A stretch of DNA of 64,000 bases from Bradyrhizobium zhengyangense (GCF_022012435.1 NZ_JAKLUA010000003.1:124001-188000), one strand, 5' to 3'. Counted from the stretch's first letter, positions 18,251 through 27,600 are shown. A program made the numbers and translations. Notes: generated by a model from the sequence alone, not told the origin.

Positions 18251-19126
18251 TTATTCGCGGCCCTGCACGCCGAGCAGGCCATGCGGTCGCACCACAAGCA
18301 CGAGCGTCATCGCCGCAAACAGCATCACATAGGCGTAGCCGGGGTTGAACATGGAGGTGACGCTGATGATCTCGCCGGCGATCAGGCCGCCGAGAATCGC
18401 GCCGGGGAACGAGCCGACGCCGCCGATCACCACCACCACGAAGGTCTGGACCAGGATGTCGTCACCGATGCCCGGGGTCAGCGACACCACCGGCGCATTG
18501 ACGATGCCGGCAAAGCCGGCGGCCATGGCGCCGATGCCGAACACGATCATGAAGACGCGGTAGACGTTGATGCCGAGCGAATCGACCATCACCGAATCCT
18601 CGATGCCGGCGCGCACGATCATGCCGAGCCGGGTGCGGTAGAGCACGATGAACAGCGCGCCGAGCGCGATCGCGACGATGCCGACCACGGCGAGGCGGTA
18701 GGTCGGATAGAACATGAAGCCGAGATTGGTGATGCCCTGGAACAACGCCGGCGGCGGCACGATCTGCGACTGGCTCGAAAAGACCAGGCGCACGAGCTCG
18801 ACGAAACAGATGCCGAGCCCGAAGGTCACCAGCAACTGATCTTCATGCGGGCGGTGATAGAAGTGCCTGATAATGGCGCGCTCCATCAAGACGCCGAGCA
18901 GCATCACGAACAGCGAGCCGGCGATGACGGCGAGGATGAACGATTCCGTGTACTGGTAGGTGACGAAGCCGGCATAGCCGCCGATCATGAACATCGCGCC
19001 ATGCGCAAGGTTGAGCACGCCGAGCGTGCCGTAGATGATGGTCAGGCCGGAGCTGATCAGCGCGAGCAAGGCGCCGAGCGCCAGTCCGTTGAAAAGCTGC
19101 GAAACGAGATTGGGCCAACTGATCAT
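18251..19126 (-). CDS. livH: Branched-chain amino acid-type ABC permease (LivH)
   Basis: A 291-aa inner-membrane permease of the HAAT importer. It has about eight hydrophobic segments and family motifs NGLALGALLALISSGLTIIYGTLGVLNLAHGAMFMIGGY near the start and VVVIGGVGSFPGAILGG late. It pairs with the LivM half of the downstream fusion (11-nt gap). A terminator-like hairpin separates it from the binding-protein gene upstream. Confidence 0.9.
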   Translation of the reverse strand: MISWPNLVSQLFNGLALGALLALISSGLTIIYGTLGVLNLAHGAMFMIGGYAGFVTYQYTESFILAVIAGSLFVMLLGVLMERAIIRHFYHRPHEDQLLVTFGLGICFVELVRLVFSSQSQIVPPPALFQGITNLGFMFYPTYRLAVVGIVAIALGALFIVLYRTRLGMIVRAGIEDSVMVDSLGINVYRVFMIVFGIGAMAAGFAGIVNAPVVSLTPGIGDDILVQTFVVVVIGGVGSFPGAILGGLIAGEIISVTSMFNPGYAYVMLFAAMTLVLVVRPHGLLGVQGRE

Positions 19127-19159
19127 GCAATAATCGCTGTCGTGACGCGGCGCTGCGCC

Positions 19160-19202
19160 AAAAAAGGCGACGCCGCAGGTCCAGAGGTCGGCCTACGGCG
19201 TC
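19160..19202 (-). terminator. Terminator/attenuator between binding-protein and permease genes
   Basis: On the minus strand an 11-bp stem (GACGCCGTAGG pairs with CCTGCGGCGTC, one G-U) is followed by GCC and six T. It lies just after the substrate-binding protein stop and before livH. It would give more binding-protein transcript than permease transcript. Confidence 0.65.
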
Positions 19203-19220
19203 ACAGGGGTTGGCTCGGGA

Positions 19221-20555
19221 TCAGGTGTAGTCGCCGAGATGGCAGCCGAAGGCATCCGGCTTCTGCATCAGGCCTTCACCCGGGACGATCTCGACGACGT
19301 CGTACCAGTCTTCCTTGTTCTTCATGTCCTTCTGCTGCTTGCCCTTGACGATGATGACAGGGCGGACGCACTGATGATCCTCCGGGCGGTAATGCACATC
19401 GCCGACCAGCGAGGGGATGGTCTCGCCCTTCTCATAGGCCTTGATCACGTCGGGCGGGTTGAAGCTGCCGGCTTCCTCACACATGCGGGCCCAGTGGGCG
19501 AAGCTGACATAGGCGTTCTCGGCGCCCCATTCCGGCTTGTAGCCGTACTTCTTCTCGAAGGCCTCGTTGAACATCTTGGCGAGCGGGAACTTGTCTTCGA
19601 TCGTCCACCAATAATCGGTCGCGGCGTAGACGCCCTGCATCAGGCCGCCGGTCTCGCGCGCGATGAACGGCACCTGGTAAGGGACGACCAGCTTCATCTT
19701 GTCGAGCACGCCGAACTGCTTGGCCTGCTGGGTCGACAGCACCGCGTCGTGGCCCCAGTTGACGTTGATGAGCACATCGGCGCCGGAATTCGCGACGTTC
19801 AGCAGATAGGACGAATAGTCGGGCGCGCCGAGCGGGGCGACCTGGTTGGTGACGGTGGTCCAGCCGGCGGTCGCGAGGAAGTCCTGCATCGACTTGGTGA
19901 CGGTGTGGCCGTAGGTGTAGTCAGGCGTGAGATACGCGGCCTTCTTGCCCTTGCCGAACTCCCGCACCATCACCGGGCCGATAGCCGCCGCAGCGGTCTG
20001 GCCGAAGAAGTTCTGGCGGACGCCGTAGCGCACGCAGTCCTTGCCGGTGGTGTCGTTCGAGCCGGAGATGCCGCAGACGAACAGCACGTGCTCGCGCTGG
20101 GCGAGCTTGTTCAGCGCGACCGCAACGGCGCTCGAGGTGCCGCCCGTGATCATGATCGCCTTGTTCTCGCTGATGAAGCGCTGCTGCGCCTGCACCGCTT
20201 CGTTGGGCTTCGCCGCCGAATCCGCGACGCCGAATTTCAGCTCCTTGCCGAGCACGCCCTTGCTGGTCTTGGGTGAAATCTTCTTGATCAGCTCGTGGCC
20301 TTCGTTGATGTGATCGATCGCGAGCTGATAGCCCTTGAGCTCGTCCTCGCCCTGCACGGCGTAGGTTCCGGTGCGCGGCACCGATATGCCGATGAAGGCG
20401 GTGGAACCCGACACGCCCGCGGGATAGGAGCCGATCGCCGGCTTGTCCTCGGCGAATGCCGGCATTGCCGGCAGCATCGAGCCGCCGATGAGGCCTGCGG
20501 TGGTCTGGAGCAGGCCACGGCGCGAAAGGCCGCGGCGGATGAGATCGTCAGTCAT
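19221..20555 (-). CDS. ABC transporter substrate-binding protein with Tat signal
   Basis: A periplasmic-binding-protein family 6 (LivK-like) protein of 444 aa, somewhat long for LivK. The N-terminus has a twin-arginine signal (SRRGLLQTTAG, hydrophobic core, AFA cleavage). The ligand fold begins AFIGISVPRTGTYAVQGEDELKGYQLAIDHINEG and includes TGGTSSAVAVALNKLA. ATG 20555 is chosen over one 23 codons upstream because GGAGG lies seven nt before it. First gene of the operon. The ligand is not evident. Confidence 0.88.
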   Translation of the reverse strand: MTDDLIRRGLSRRGLLQTTAGLIGGSMLPAMPAFAEDKPAIGSYPAGVSGSTAFIGISVPRTGTYAVQGEDELKGYQLAIDHINEGHELIKKISPKTSKGVLGKELKFGVADSAAKPNEAVQAQQRFISENKAIMITGGTSSAVAVALNKLAQREHVLFVCGISGSNDTTGKDCVRYGVRQNFFGQTAAAAIGPVMVREFGKGKKAAYLTPDYTYGHTVTKSMQDFLATAGWTTVTNQVAPLGAPDYSSYLLNVANSGADVLINVNWGHDAVLSTQQAKQFGVLDKMKLVVPYQVPFIARETGGLMQGVYAATDYWWTIEDKFPLAKMFNEAFEKKYGYKPEWGAENAYVSFAHWARMCEEAGSFNPPDVIKAYEKGETIPSLVGDVHYRPEDHQCVRPVIIVKGKQQKDMKNKEDWYDVVEIVPGEGLMQKPDAFGCHLGDYT

Positions 20556-20717
20556 GGTGGTTCCTCCGAACATCGTTCTTGTTTGCAGGCAAAACACGAC
20601 CTGTCCGGCGGCGACCGACCTCATCGGCCTGCCGTGCCGGGCACGTCACATCCGCGTGTAGTTCTTGGACGCAAGCATTGCTTATGAAGGCCTTCTGTCA
20701 ATTTCGCCTTTGGTCGA

Positions 20718-20759
20718 ACGACGAAAATTATGTCGTGAATACATATCGGATAACGATAT
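20718..20759. promoter_or_regulatory. Inverted repeats in the divergent ABC operon / 20772 promoter region
   Basis: An AT-rich stretch contains ATATCG-GATAA-CGATAT (20743-20759) and ACGAC-N9-GTCGT (20718-20736). Both are dyads suited to a dimeric regulator, placed between the divergently transcribed ABC operon and the alpha-CTD-like gene. Regulator unknown; the nearby MarR protein (21487) is a candidate. Confidence 0.45.
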
Positions 20760-20771
20760 ATATTAGTCTTT

Positions 20772-21392
20772 GTGAGTACGGCTATGGCGGGTTCGGCGAG
20801 AGACATGGTGCGGCAGACGACAGTGGCGGGTAGCCGGAAGCAACAATCCTGGCCGCAGGAAACGGAGCGGCAGGAGGCCGCGTGGCCTTCGGAGGGCGGA
20901 GATGCCGCTCGCGCGTCCGAGTCGCGCAATCGCCCGGGCGGCGAGCGAGGGCCGGCTGTGGGCGCCGTTCAGGCCAAACGTGCGCCTGCGCCGATGAAGC
21001 GGCTCAGCGTCCGAGCCCAGAACGTCCTGAAGGAACTCGCAGTCGAGCTGACCGGCGAGCAGCCGCCGAAGGGCAATTGGTCGCCCTCGCGCGAGCTGTT
21101 GCTTGCGCTGACAGCCGAGCGCCTCACGACTGCGCGCAATTGCGGACCCCATACGATGCGGGAGATCGTCGACTGGGCGCAGGGCTGCGGCGTCACCATC
21201 AAGCCGGTGATCACAGCAGGCGGCTCGCTGTCGCAGATGTGGGCGGATTTGATTGCCAATGCGTCGGCAGGCGGCCTGACCGCCGCAGAGATCGCGGGCG
21301 CGCTGCAGCGCTCCATCCGGCGCAAGAGCGTCCGCATCCCGATCGCATTTCAGGTCATCCTGGTGAAAATCCTGCTGTCCAGCTTCGAATAG
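20772..21392 (+). CDS. Hypothetical protein with RNA-polymerase alpha-CTD-like helix-hairpin-helix domain
   Basis: A 206-aa protein. The first 75 residues are polar, low-complexity and probably disordered. Residues about 76-150 (LSVRAQNVLKELAVEL ... LTTARNCGPHTMREIVDWAQGCGVTI) look like the C-terminal domain of RNA polymerase alpha: a helix start LSVRAxNxL, then a GxxTMxEI helix-hairpin-helix. A further helical segment follows. It may bind DNA or RNA polymerase; that is inference. Start uncertain: GTG 20772, ATG 20784 and ATG 20805 are all possible. Confidence 0.6.
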   Translation: MSTAMAGSARDMVRQTTVAGSRKQQSWPQETERQEAAWPSEGGDAARASESRNRPGGERGPAVGAVQAKRAPAPMKRLSVRAQNVLKELAVELTGEQPPKGNWSPSRELLLALTAERLTTARNCGPHTMREIVDWAQGCGVTIKPVITAGGSLSQMWADLIANASAGGLTAAEIAGALQRSIRRKSVRIPIAFQVILVKILLSSFE

Positions 21393-21486
21393 GCCATCGG
21401 ATAGCTGTGCATCCGTGACATCGGCCGGTTGGTCCGGCTGCGGCCGTTTGCTACTTTAGGCTAAGTCTTCCGCGACGGCGGGCGGC

Positions 21487-21975
21487 ATGGTCGAGGCAGG
21501 CATGGCTCAAGCGAAGAAAGCGCAGCGGTCGAAAGTGGTGATCTCGGCGAGGCGCAGCACGATGCGTGACTCCGATTACGCGGCGCTGGCGCAGTTTCGC
21601 TACCAGATCCGCAGCTTTCTGGCCTTCAGCGAGGCGGCGGCCGCCGAACAGGGATTGACGCCGACGCAACACCAGGCCCTGCTCGGCATCAAGGGCTTTG
21701 TCCGTCCGGGCCCCGCAACTGTCGGCGATGTCGCGAAGTTTCTGCTGATCCGGCATCACTCCGCTGTCGAGCTGATCAATCGCCTCGAAAAGCAAGGGCT
21801 GGTCAGTCGCGCCGCTGATCCCGAGGATGCCAGGCGCGTGCATCTCAAGCTGACGAAAAAAGGCGAACAGAAGCTGCAGGCGCTCTCGCGCAAGAACCTC
21901 GAGGAGCTCCGCCGCGCCGCAAGCCCGGCGCTGAGCCGTCTGTTGAAATCCTTCGGAGAGCCCGGCGAGGCCTGA
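21487..21975 (+). CDS. MarR-family transcriptional regulator
   Basis: A 162-aa winged-helix regulator. The core is RYQIRSFLAFSEAAAAEQGLTPTQHQALLGI, a recognition helix in LIRHHSAVELINRLEKQGLV and the wing DPEDARRVHLKLTKKGE. The N-terminal 25 residues are basic. It lies between the alpha-CTD-like gene and the convergent prfA. No aromatic-ligand or redox residue is obvious. It might control the ABC operon 1 kb away, but that is only positional. Confidence 0.88.
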   Translation: MVEAGMAQAKKAQRSKVVISARRSTMRDSDYAALAQFRYQIRSFLAFSEAAAAEQGLTPTQHQALLGIKGFVRPGPATVGDVAKFLLIRHHSAVELINRLEKQGLVSRAADPEDARRVHLKLTKKGEQKLQALSRKNLEELRRAASPALSRLLKSFGEPGEA

Positions 21976-21990
21976 ACGCCCCGCGGCCTG

Positions 21991-23076
21991 TTAGGCCGCT
22001 GCGCCCTGTGCCGCGAGCTGTGCGGCCTGGTGCTCTGTGGTCAGCGCATCGGTCAATTCGCCGAGCGCTTCGCCGGCGATCACCTGCGGCAGCTTGTAGA
22101 GCGTCAGGTTGATGCGGTGGTCGGTGACGCGGCCTTGCGGGAAATTATAGGTGCGAATGCGCTCGGAACGATCGCCGGAGCCGACCTTCTCCTTGCGCTC
22201 GGCCGAGCGTGCAGCGTCGACGCGCTGCCGCTCGGCATCGTAGATGCGCGAGCGCAGGATGTTCATGGCGGAGGCGCGGTTCTTATGCTGCGAGCGGCTG
22301 TCCTGCATCATCACGACGATGCCGGTCGGAATGTGAGTGATGCGGATCGCCGATTCGGTCTTGTTGACGTGCTGGCCGCCGGCGCCTTGCGCGCGCATGG
22401 TCTCGATGCGCAGGTCGTCGTTCTTGATCTCGACGTCGACATCCTCGACCTCGGGCAATACGGCGACCGTGGCGGCCGACGTATGGATGCGCCCCTGCGT
22501 CTCAGTGTCCGGCACGCGCTGCACCCGGTGCACGCCGGATTCGAACTTCAGCTTGGAGAACGCACCGCGGCCCTGCACCTCCGCGATGATTTCCTTGTAG
22601 CCGCCGACAGTGCCTTCGCTCGCCGAGATCACCTCGACCTTCCAGCCCTGCAAGCTGGCAAAACGCTCGTACATCCGGAACAGATCGCCGGCGAACAGCG
22701 AGGCCTCGTCGCCGCCGGTGCCGGCGCGGATTTCCAGCACCACGTTGCGGTCGTCCATGGCGTCCTTCGGCAGCAGCGCGATGCGGATCTTCTGGACCAG
22801 ATCCTCGATCTTCGGATTGAGCTCGTCTCGCTCGGCCTCCGCCATGCTGCGCATCTCGGCGTCGGTTGTGGGATCGGCGATCAGCGCCTCGGTGTCGGCG
22901 AGCTCCTTGACCGCAGACCGATACGTCTTCACCGCTTCGACCAGCGGGGCGATCTCGGCGAGCTCGCGCGTGACCTGCACATAGCGCTCAGACGATAGTT
23001 GCCCCAGCGATTCGGCTTCGAGCGAGGCGTGATGCGCGAGCAGGACGTCCAGTTTGGCTTCGGGAAGTGACGACAT
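21991..23076 (-). CDS. prfA: Peptide chain release factor 1
   Basis: Terminates translation at UAA and UAG. 361 aa, full length. The GGQ motif (233-235, in [14 protein letters not shown]) triggers peptidyl-tRNA hydrolysis; the glutamine is the PrmC target. The codon-recognition domain lies near residues 180-200 ([18 protein letters not shown]). It follows ptsP on the same strand with a gap of about 56 nt, so ptsP-prfA is likely one unit. Confidence 0.97.
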   Translation of the reverse strand: MSSLPEAKLDVLLAHHASLEAESLGQLSSERYVQVTRELAEIAPLVEAVKTYRSAVKELADTEALIADPTTDAEMRSMAEAERDELNPKIEDLVQKIRIALLPKDAMDDRNVVLEIRAGTGGDEASLFAGDLFRMYERFASLQGWKVEVISASEGTVGGYKEIIAEVQGRGAFSKLKFESGVHRVQRVPDTETQGRIHTSAATVAVLPEVEDVDVEIKNDDLRIETMRAQGAGGQHVNKTESAIRITHIPTGIVVMMQDSRSQHKNRASAMNILRSRIYDAERQRVDAARSAERKEKVGSGDRSERIRTYNFPQGRVTDHRINLTLYKLPQVIAGEALGELTDALTTEHQAAQLAAQGAAA

Positions 23077-23132
23077 GGTTCAGTCTCAAATGGCGGAGGG
23101 AGGCGAGGTAGCGAGGGCCAGCGGCAGGCCCG

Positions 23133-25400
23133 CTACAACGCCAGGCCCTCGGCCTCGGCAAATTCCGTCAGCTTCTGCCGGATCGAGACGCTGCCGGTCG
23201 GCGCATCCAGCAGGGGCCCCAGCATCGCTGCGGCCTTCTTGACGTCGAGATCGATCACCATCGCCTTGACCGGGCCGAGCGCGGTCGCCGACAGCGACAG
23301 CGAGCGGTAGCCCATCGCCAGCAGCGCCAGCGCGCCGATCGGCTTCGAGGCCATCTCGCCGCAGAGCGAAAGCGATTTCTTCGCGGCCTGCGATTTCCGT
23401 GCGATGTCGCGCAGTGCGCGCAGGATCGGCGTCGACATGGTGTCGAAGCGCTCGGAGACCTTGGCATTGCCGCGGTCGACCGCGAACAGGAACTGGAACA
23501 GATCGTTGGAGCCGACCGAGATAAAGTCGACCTTCTTCAGCAATTCGTCGAGCTGGTAGAGCAGCGCCGGCACCTCGACCATGGTGCCGATATCGATGCG
23601 CTCCGGCAGGGTGTGGCCATGCTGGCGCAAATAAGTCAGCTCGCGCTCGACCAGCGCCTTCGCGGCATCGAACTCGGCAACCTCCGAGATCATCGGGAAC
23701 ATGATGCGCAGTGCGCGGCCGCCGCCGGCGCGGAGCAACGCGCGGATCTGGCCGCGTAAGAGGCCCGGACGGTCGAGCCCGAGCCGGATCGCACGCCAGC
23801 CGAGCGCGGGATTCTCCTCGATCACCGTCTCCATATAGGGCAGCGCCTTATCGCCGCCGATGTCGAGGGTGCGGAAGGTCACGGGCTTGGGGCCCGCGGC
23901 ATCCAGCACGGCGCGGTAGAGCGCGAGCTGGTCGCTGGTGCGCGGCAGGCTCTGGCCGACCATGAACTGCAGCTCGGTGCGGAACAGGCCGATGCCGGCG
24001 CTGCCGGTGTCGTCGATATGCGGCAGGTCGATGGCGAGGCCCGCATTGATCAACAGCTCGACCTTCTCGCCGTCCTTGGTGACGCAGGGCCGGTCGCGCA
24101 GCGCCAGATATTGCGCCTGGCGGCGGGCGCGGAAGCGCACCCGTTCGGCATAGGCTGCTTCGATCTCCTGCGACGGGCGCACATAGATCGCGCCCGAGGT
24201 GCCATCGACGATGATGGCATCGCCTGGATCGGCAATGCCGGGCGCGTTGGGCACCTCGCCGACCGCGGGAATGCCGAGCGCGCGGGCCACGATCGAGACG
24301 TGGGAGTTGGCGGTGCCTTCCTCCAGCACGATGCCGCGCAAGCGCTTGCGGTCGTAGTCGAGCAGCGCCGCCGGTCCCATCGCACGCGCGATGACGATGG
24401 CGTTGTCGGGCATCTGCTCGCGCGAGGGCGCATGATCCTGGCCGACCAGCTGCCGCATCAGGCGGTAGCCGAGATCCTCGAGATCGTGCAGCCGGTCGCG
24501 CAAATAGGGATCGGTCACGCGCAGCATGCGGGCGCGTGTGTCGGATTGCACGCGCTCGACGGCGGCTTCCGCGGTGAGGCCCGTCGCCACCGCCTCGTGC
24601 AGCTTGTGCGACCAGCCCTGGTCGTTGGCGAACATGCGGTAGGCTTCGAGCACGTCGCGGTGCTCGCCGCCCTCGGCGACGTCGCCGCGCTCCAGCATGC
24701 GGTCGAGATCCGAACGCAGCTTGGCCAGCGCGGTGTCGAGCCGCTTGATTTCCTTCGGCAGGTCCTCGGCGATGTAGTCCTTGATGACGACGCGCGGCTC
24801 GTGCAGCACGACGTGGCCGAGCGCGATGCCTTCCGAAAGGATCGCGCCGGCCTTCTGCGTCGAATGGCGCGCGGCCGGCTCCAGGCCGGGCTGGGCGAGC
24901 GCGGACAATTCGCCTGACGCGATCAGCTCCGCCAGCACCATGGCGGTGGTCTGCAGCGCCTCGAGCTCCTCCTCGACATAGGTGCGCTTGGCGCGGTTCT
25001 GCACCACCAGCACGCCGAGCGTGTTGCCGGCGCGCAGGATCGGCACGCCAAGGAAGGAGTGATAGATCTCTTCGCCGGTCTCCGGGCGGAACGAGAAGGC
25101 GGGGTGGCTCTGGGCGTCGTTCAAATTGAGCGGCGTCGCCTCACTGGCGACGAGGCCGACAAGGCCCTCATGGGCACTGAGCACGGTATGGTGCACGGCC
25201 TCACGGTTGAGGCCTTCTGTAGCGTAGAGCTCGAGGGTGTTGTCGATGCGCAGCACATAGACCGAGCACACCTCGGCCACCATGTTGGCGGCGATCAGCA
25301 CCACGATCTTGTCCAGCCGCTCCTGGGCCGAGACCTGCTCCGCCATGGTTTCGCGGAGCCGTCTCAACAAGACGCGGGGACCTCCCGACGCGCTCCGCAT
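23133..25400 (-). CDS. ptsP: Nitrogen PTS enzyme I (EI-Ntr)
   Basis: Phosphoenolpyruvate-protein phosphotransferase of the nitrogen PTS, passing phosphate from PEP to NPr and EIIA-Ntr. 755 aa. Residues about 20-165 form a GAF domain that can sense glutamine or other small ligands. The EI domain follows, with phospho-acceptor His367 in GTANSHVSI and the PEP-binding TIM barrel (GIGLFRTELQFM, GSNDLFQF, LCGEMAS with the catalytic Cys). Start could be ATG 25400 or MAEQVSAQERL about 18 codons in. Confidence 0.95.
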   Translation of the reverse strand: MRSASGGPRVLLRRLRETMAEQVSAQERLDKIVVLIAANMVAEVCSVYVLRIDNTLELYATEGLNREAVHHTVLSAHEGLVGLVASEATPLNLNDAQSHPAFSFRPETGEEIYHSFLGVPILRAGNTLGVLVVQNRAKRTYVEEELEALQTTAMVLAELIASGELSALAQPGLEPAARHSTQKAGAILSEGIALGHVVLHEPRVVIKDYIAEDLPKEIKRLDTALAKLRSDLDRMLERGDVAEGGEHRDVLEAYRMFANDQGWSHKLHEAVATGLTAEAAVERVQSDTRARMLRVTDPYLRDRLHDLEDLGYRLMRQLVGQDHAPSREQMPDNAIVIARAMGPAALLDYDRKRLRGIVLEEGTANSHVSIVARALGIPAVGEVPNAPGIADPGDAIIVDGTSGAIYVRPSQEIEAAYAERVRFRARRQAQYLALRDRPCVTKDGEKVELLINAGLAIDLPHIDDTGSAGIGLFRTELQFMVGQSLPRTSDQLALYRAVLDAAGPKPVTFRTLDIGGDKALPYMETVIEENPALGWRAIRLGLDRPGLLRGQIRALLRAGGGRALRIMFPMISEVAEFDAAKALVERELTYLRQHGHTLPERIDIGTMVEVPALLYQLDELLKKVDFISVGSNDLFQFLFAVDRGNAKVSERFDTMSTPILRALRDIARKSQAAKKSLSLCGEMASKPIGALALLAMGYRSLSLSATALGPVKAMVIDLDVKKAAAMLGPLLDAPTGSVSIRQKLTEFAEAEGLAL

Positions 25401-25724
25401 GAACCGTCAATCTCCTCCGTCTGCCTGGCCCGGCGATATTGGCCGGCGGCTGGCCCAAAATTCCAGAAAAACAATCAATTTGTTTGTCCGGCGCAGGCGC
25501 AAACAACCGCTTGCGCCGAATCAGCGCCGCCTGAACTGGGACACAGTCTGCGGCAGCCCACCCTGTCCGCCGTATAGCGAATTGAGGCTTGTTTTGCCAA
25601 GCAAAACGCCTGCCAAACGCGAAGGTGTGTACACCTTCGCGTTTGCTGCGACCGCTAAGAGAAAATTAGCCTTGGCATGGTCCGGAAAAGTGCGAAGCGG
25701 TTTTCCGGAAAGACGGGTAGCGCC
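25401..25724. other. lysC-ptsP intergenic region with strong palindromes
   Basis: About 324 nt without a gene. It contains a perfect 15-bp inverted repeat with a 2-nt centre (25614-25645, arms CAAACGCGAAGGTGT and its complement), a 7-bp hairpin GTTTTGC-CAA-GCAAAAC (25591-25607), and a separate repeat at 25677-25713. On the minus strand the hairpins lie downstream of lysC and upstream of ptsP, where they could terminate lysC transcription or control ptsP. Confidence 0.6.
25677..25713. repeat. REP-like palindrome (CCGGAAAA...TTTTCCGG)
   Basis: CCGGAAAA, an 11-nt spacer and TTTTCCGG form an imperfect palindrome preceded by CATGGT. From memory, near-identical sequences are abundant intergenic repeats in Rhizobiales genomes. 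Lies immediately after the lysC stop codon. Confidence 0.65.
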
Positions 25725-26981
25725 TCAGGCCTGATCGAGGCCGTAAAGCGTATGCAGCGTGCGCACCGCAAGCTCGGTATAGGCGGTGTCGATCAAAACC
25801 GAGAATTTGATCTCGGAGGTTGTAATGGCCCGGATGTTGATATTCCGTCCTGCGAGGGCCGAAAACGCCTGGGCCGCGACGCCGGCATGGCTGCGCATGC
25901 CGCTGCCGATCACCGAGATCTTGGCGACGTCGGTTGCGGTATCCAGCCGTGCATACCCGATCTTGGCCTTGGCGGCGGTAATCGTGTCCTTTGCCCTGAC
26001 GTGGTCGGCGGCCGGCACCGTGAAGGTCAGGTCGGTGGTCTTGCCGTCTTCGGACACGTTCTGAACGATCATGTCGACGTTGATATTGGCATCCGCGAGC
26101 GGGCCGAAGATCGATGCGGCAACGCCAGGCTTGTCCTCGATCTGGCGCACCGAGATCTGCGCCTCGTCCTTCGAAAAGGCGATACCGGTGACGACGTGGT
26201 TTTCCATGATCTCCTCCTCGCCGCAGATCAGGGTGCCGGGCGGCTGGTTGGCATGCGGGTCGATATCCTCGGGCTTGTCGAAGCTCGAGCGGACGAAGAT
26301 CGGCATGTTGTGGACCATGCCGAGTTCCACCGAGCGCACCTGGAGCACCTTGGCGCCCTGGGAGGCCAATTCCAGCATGTCTTCGAATGCGATCTTGTCG
26401 AGCCGCTTGGCCTTCGGCACGATTCGCGGGTCGGTGGTGTAGACGCCGTCGACATCGGTGTAGATGTCGCAGCGGTCGGCCTTGACGGCGGCGGCGACGG
26501 CCACGGCCGAGGTATCGGAGCCGCCTCGGCCCAGTGTGGTGATGCGGTTGGTCCTGGGATCGATACCCTGGAAGCCGGCGATGACAGCGACCTCCTTGCG
26601 ATCCTTGAAACGGGAGATGATCTCGCTGCCGTCGATGTCCTCGATCCGGGCCGAGGCATGCGCGTCGCTGGTTTTGATCGGGATCTGCCAGCCCTGCCAG
26701 GAGCGGGCCTGGATGCCCATACCCTGGAGAACGATGGCCAGCAGGCCCGAGGTGACCTGTTCGCCGGAGGCGACGACTGCGTCGTATTCGCGCGCGTCGT
26801 GCATCGGCGAGGCCTCGGTGCACCAGGCCACCAGCTCGTTGGTCTTGCCCGACATCGCCGAGACGACCACAGCCACTTCATGGCCGGCATCGACCTCACG
26901 CTTCACATGGCGTGCGACGTTGCGGATACGTTCGATATTGGCGACGGACGTGCCGCCGAATTTCATCACGAGACGGCTCAT
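25725..26981 (-). CDS. lysC: Aspartate kinase
   Basis: Phosphorylates aspartate, the first step to lysine, threonine, methionine and diaminopimelate. 418 aa. The ATP-binding KFGGTSV motif is at residues 7-13, with GRGGSDTSAVA and the aspartate-binding region DIYTDVDGVYTTDPR. The C-terminal third has two ACT domains (VTGIAFSKDEAQISV and ISVIGSGMRSHAGVA) for feedback inhibition by lysine and/or threonine. Divergent from the PH-domain gene and ubiG. Confidence 0.97.
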   Translation of the reverse strand: MSRLVMKFGGTSVANIERIRNVARHVKREVDAGHEVAVVVSAMSGKTNELVAWCTEASPMHDAREYDAVVASGEQVTSGLLAIVLQGMGIQARSWQGWQIPIKTSDAHASARIEDIDGSEIISRFKDRKEVAVIAGFQGIDPRTNRITTLGRGGSDTSAVAVAAAVKADRCDIYTDVDGVYTTDPRIVPKAKRLDKIAFEDMLELASQGAKVLQVRSVELGMVHNMPIFVRSSFDKPEDIDPHANQPPGTLICGEEEIMENHVVTGIAFSKDEAQISVRQIEDKPGVAASIFGPLADANINVDMIVQNVSEDGKTTDLTFTVPAADHVRAKDTITAAKAKIGYARLDTATDVAKISVIGSGMRSHAGVAAQAFSALAGRNINIRAITTSEIKFSVLIDTAYTELAVRTLHTLYGLDQA

Positions 26982-27132
26982 GACGACGCGTGCATTCCCT
27001 CTTGAGGATCAGTATGGTGACCCGCGCCGGACGGATGCCCAGGGGGATACCGACCGCGCGTATACAGAGGGGCGGGGCCGGGGGCAAGCGGGTTCCTGCA
27101 CGGCCAATCCTGGCAATGGGTTATCAGAGGTT

Positions 27133-27600
27133 ATGGCGCGCTATATTGACGAAATCCTGCAGCCCGGCGAGCGGGTGCTGTATTCGACCAATGCGCACTG
27201 GATCTTCTATGTCCCGGCCATTCTGGCCTGGATCGTGGCAATCATCCTGTTCGCGGTCTCCCGCCAGAGCGACGTCTACAGCATCATGATCCTCTGCCTG
27301 TTCGGCTCCGGCCTGGTGGCCTTGGCCGCCCTGTACTGGACGGTGAAGGGCTGGTTCCATCGCCTCACCACTGAAACCGACGTCACCAATCTCAGGGTTG
27401 TGCACAAGATCGGCTTCATCAAGCGCCGCACCTTTGAAATGGCGCTGGACAAGGTGGAGAGTGTCGACGTCAACCAGACCATCCTTGGGCGTATTCTCAA
27501 CTACGGCGACGTGACCATCAATGGCGTCGGCGAAGGACGCGAGACGATCAAGACCATCGCCTCTCCGCTGGCCTTCCGTAGTTCGATCACCACGCGGTAG
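27133..27600 (+). CDS. PH-domain membrane protein (bPH_2/YdbT-like)
   Basis: A 155-aa protein. It opens MARYIDEILQPGERVLYSTNAHW, then two hydrophobic helices (about residues 25-44 and 50-70), then a bacterial PH domain (VTNLRVVHKIGFIKRRTFEMALDKVESVDVNQTILGRILNYGDVTI). The domain faces the cytoplasm and the role is unknown. The frame is open 223 codons upstream, antisense to lysC, but the family start is at 27133. Close to ubiG (14-nt gap), so probably co-transcribed. Confidence 0.88.
   Translation: MARYIDEILQPGERVLYSTNAHWIFYVPAILAWIVAIILFAVSRQSDVYSIMILCLFGSGLVALAALYWTVKGWFHRLTTETDVTNLRVVHKIGFIKRRTFEMALDKVESVDVNQTILGRILNYGDVTINGVGEGRETIKTIASPLAFRSSITTR

Noticed and set aside
17079..18332. 417-codon plus-strand frame opposite livMG
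   Set aside because: Antisense to the fused permease-ATPase; His/Asp/Arg-rich low-information translation.
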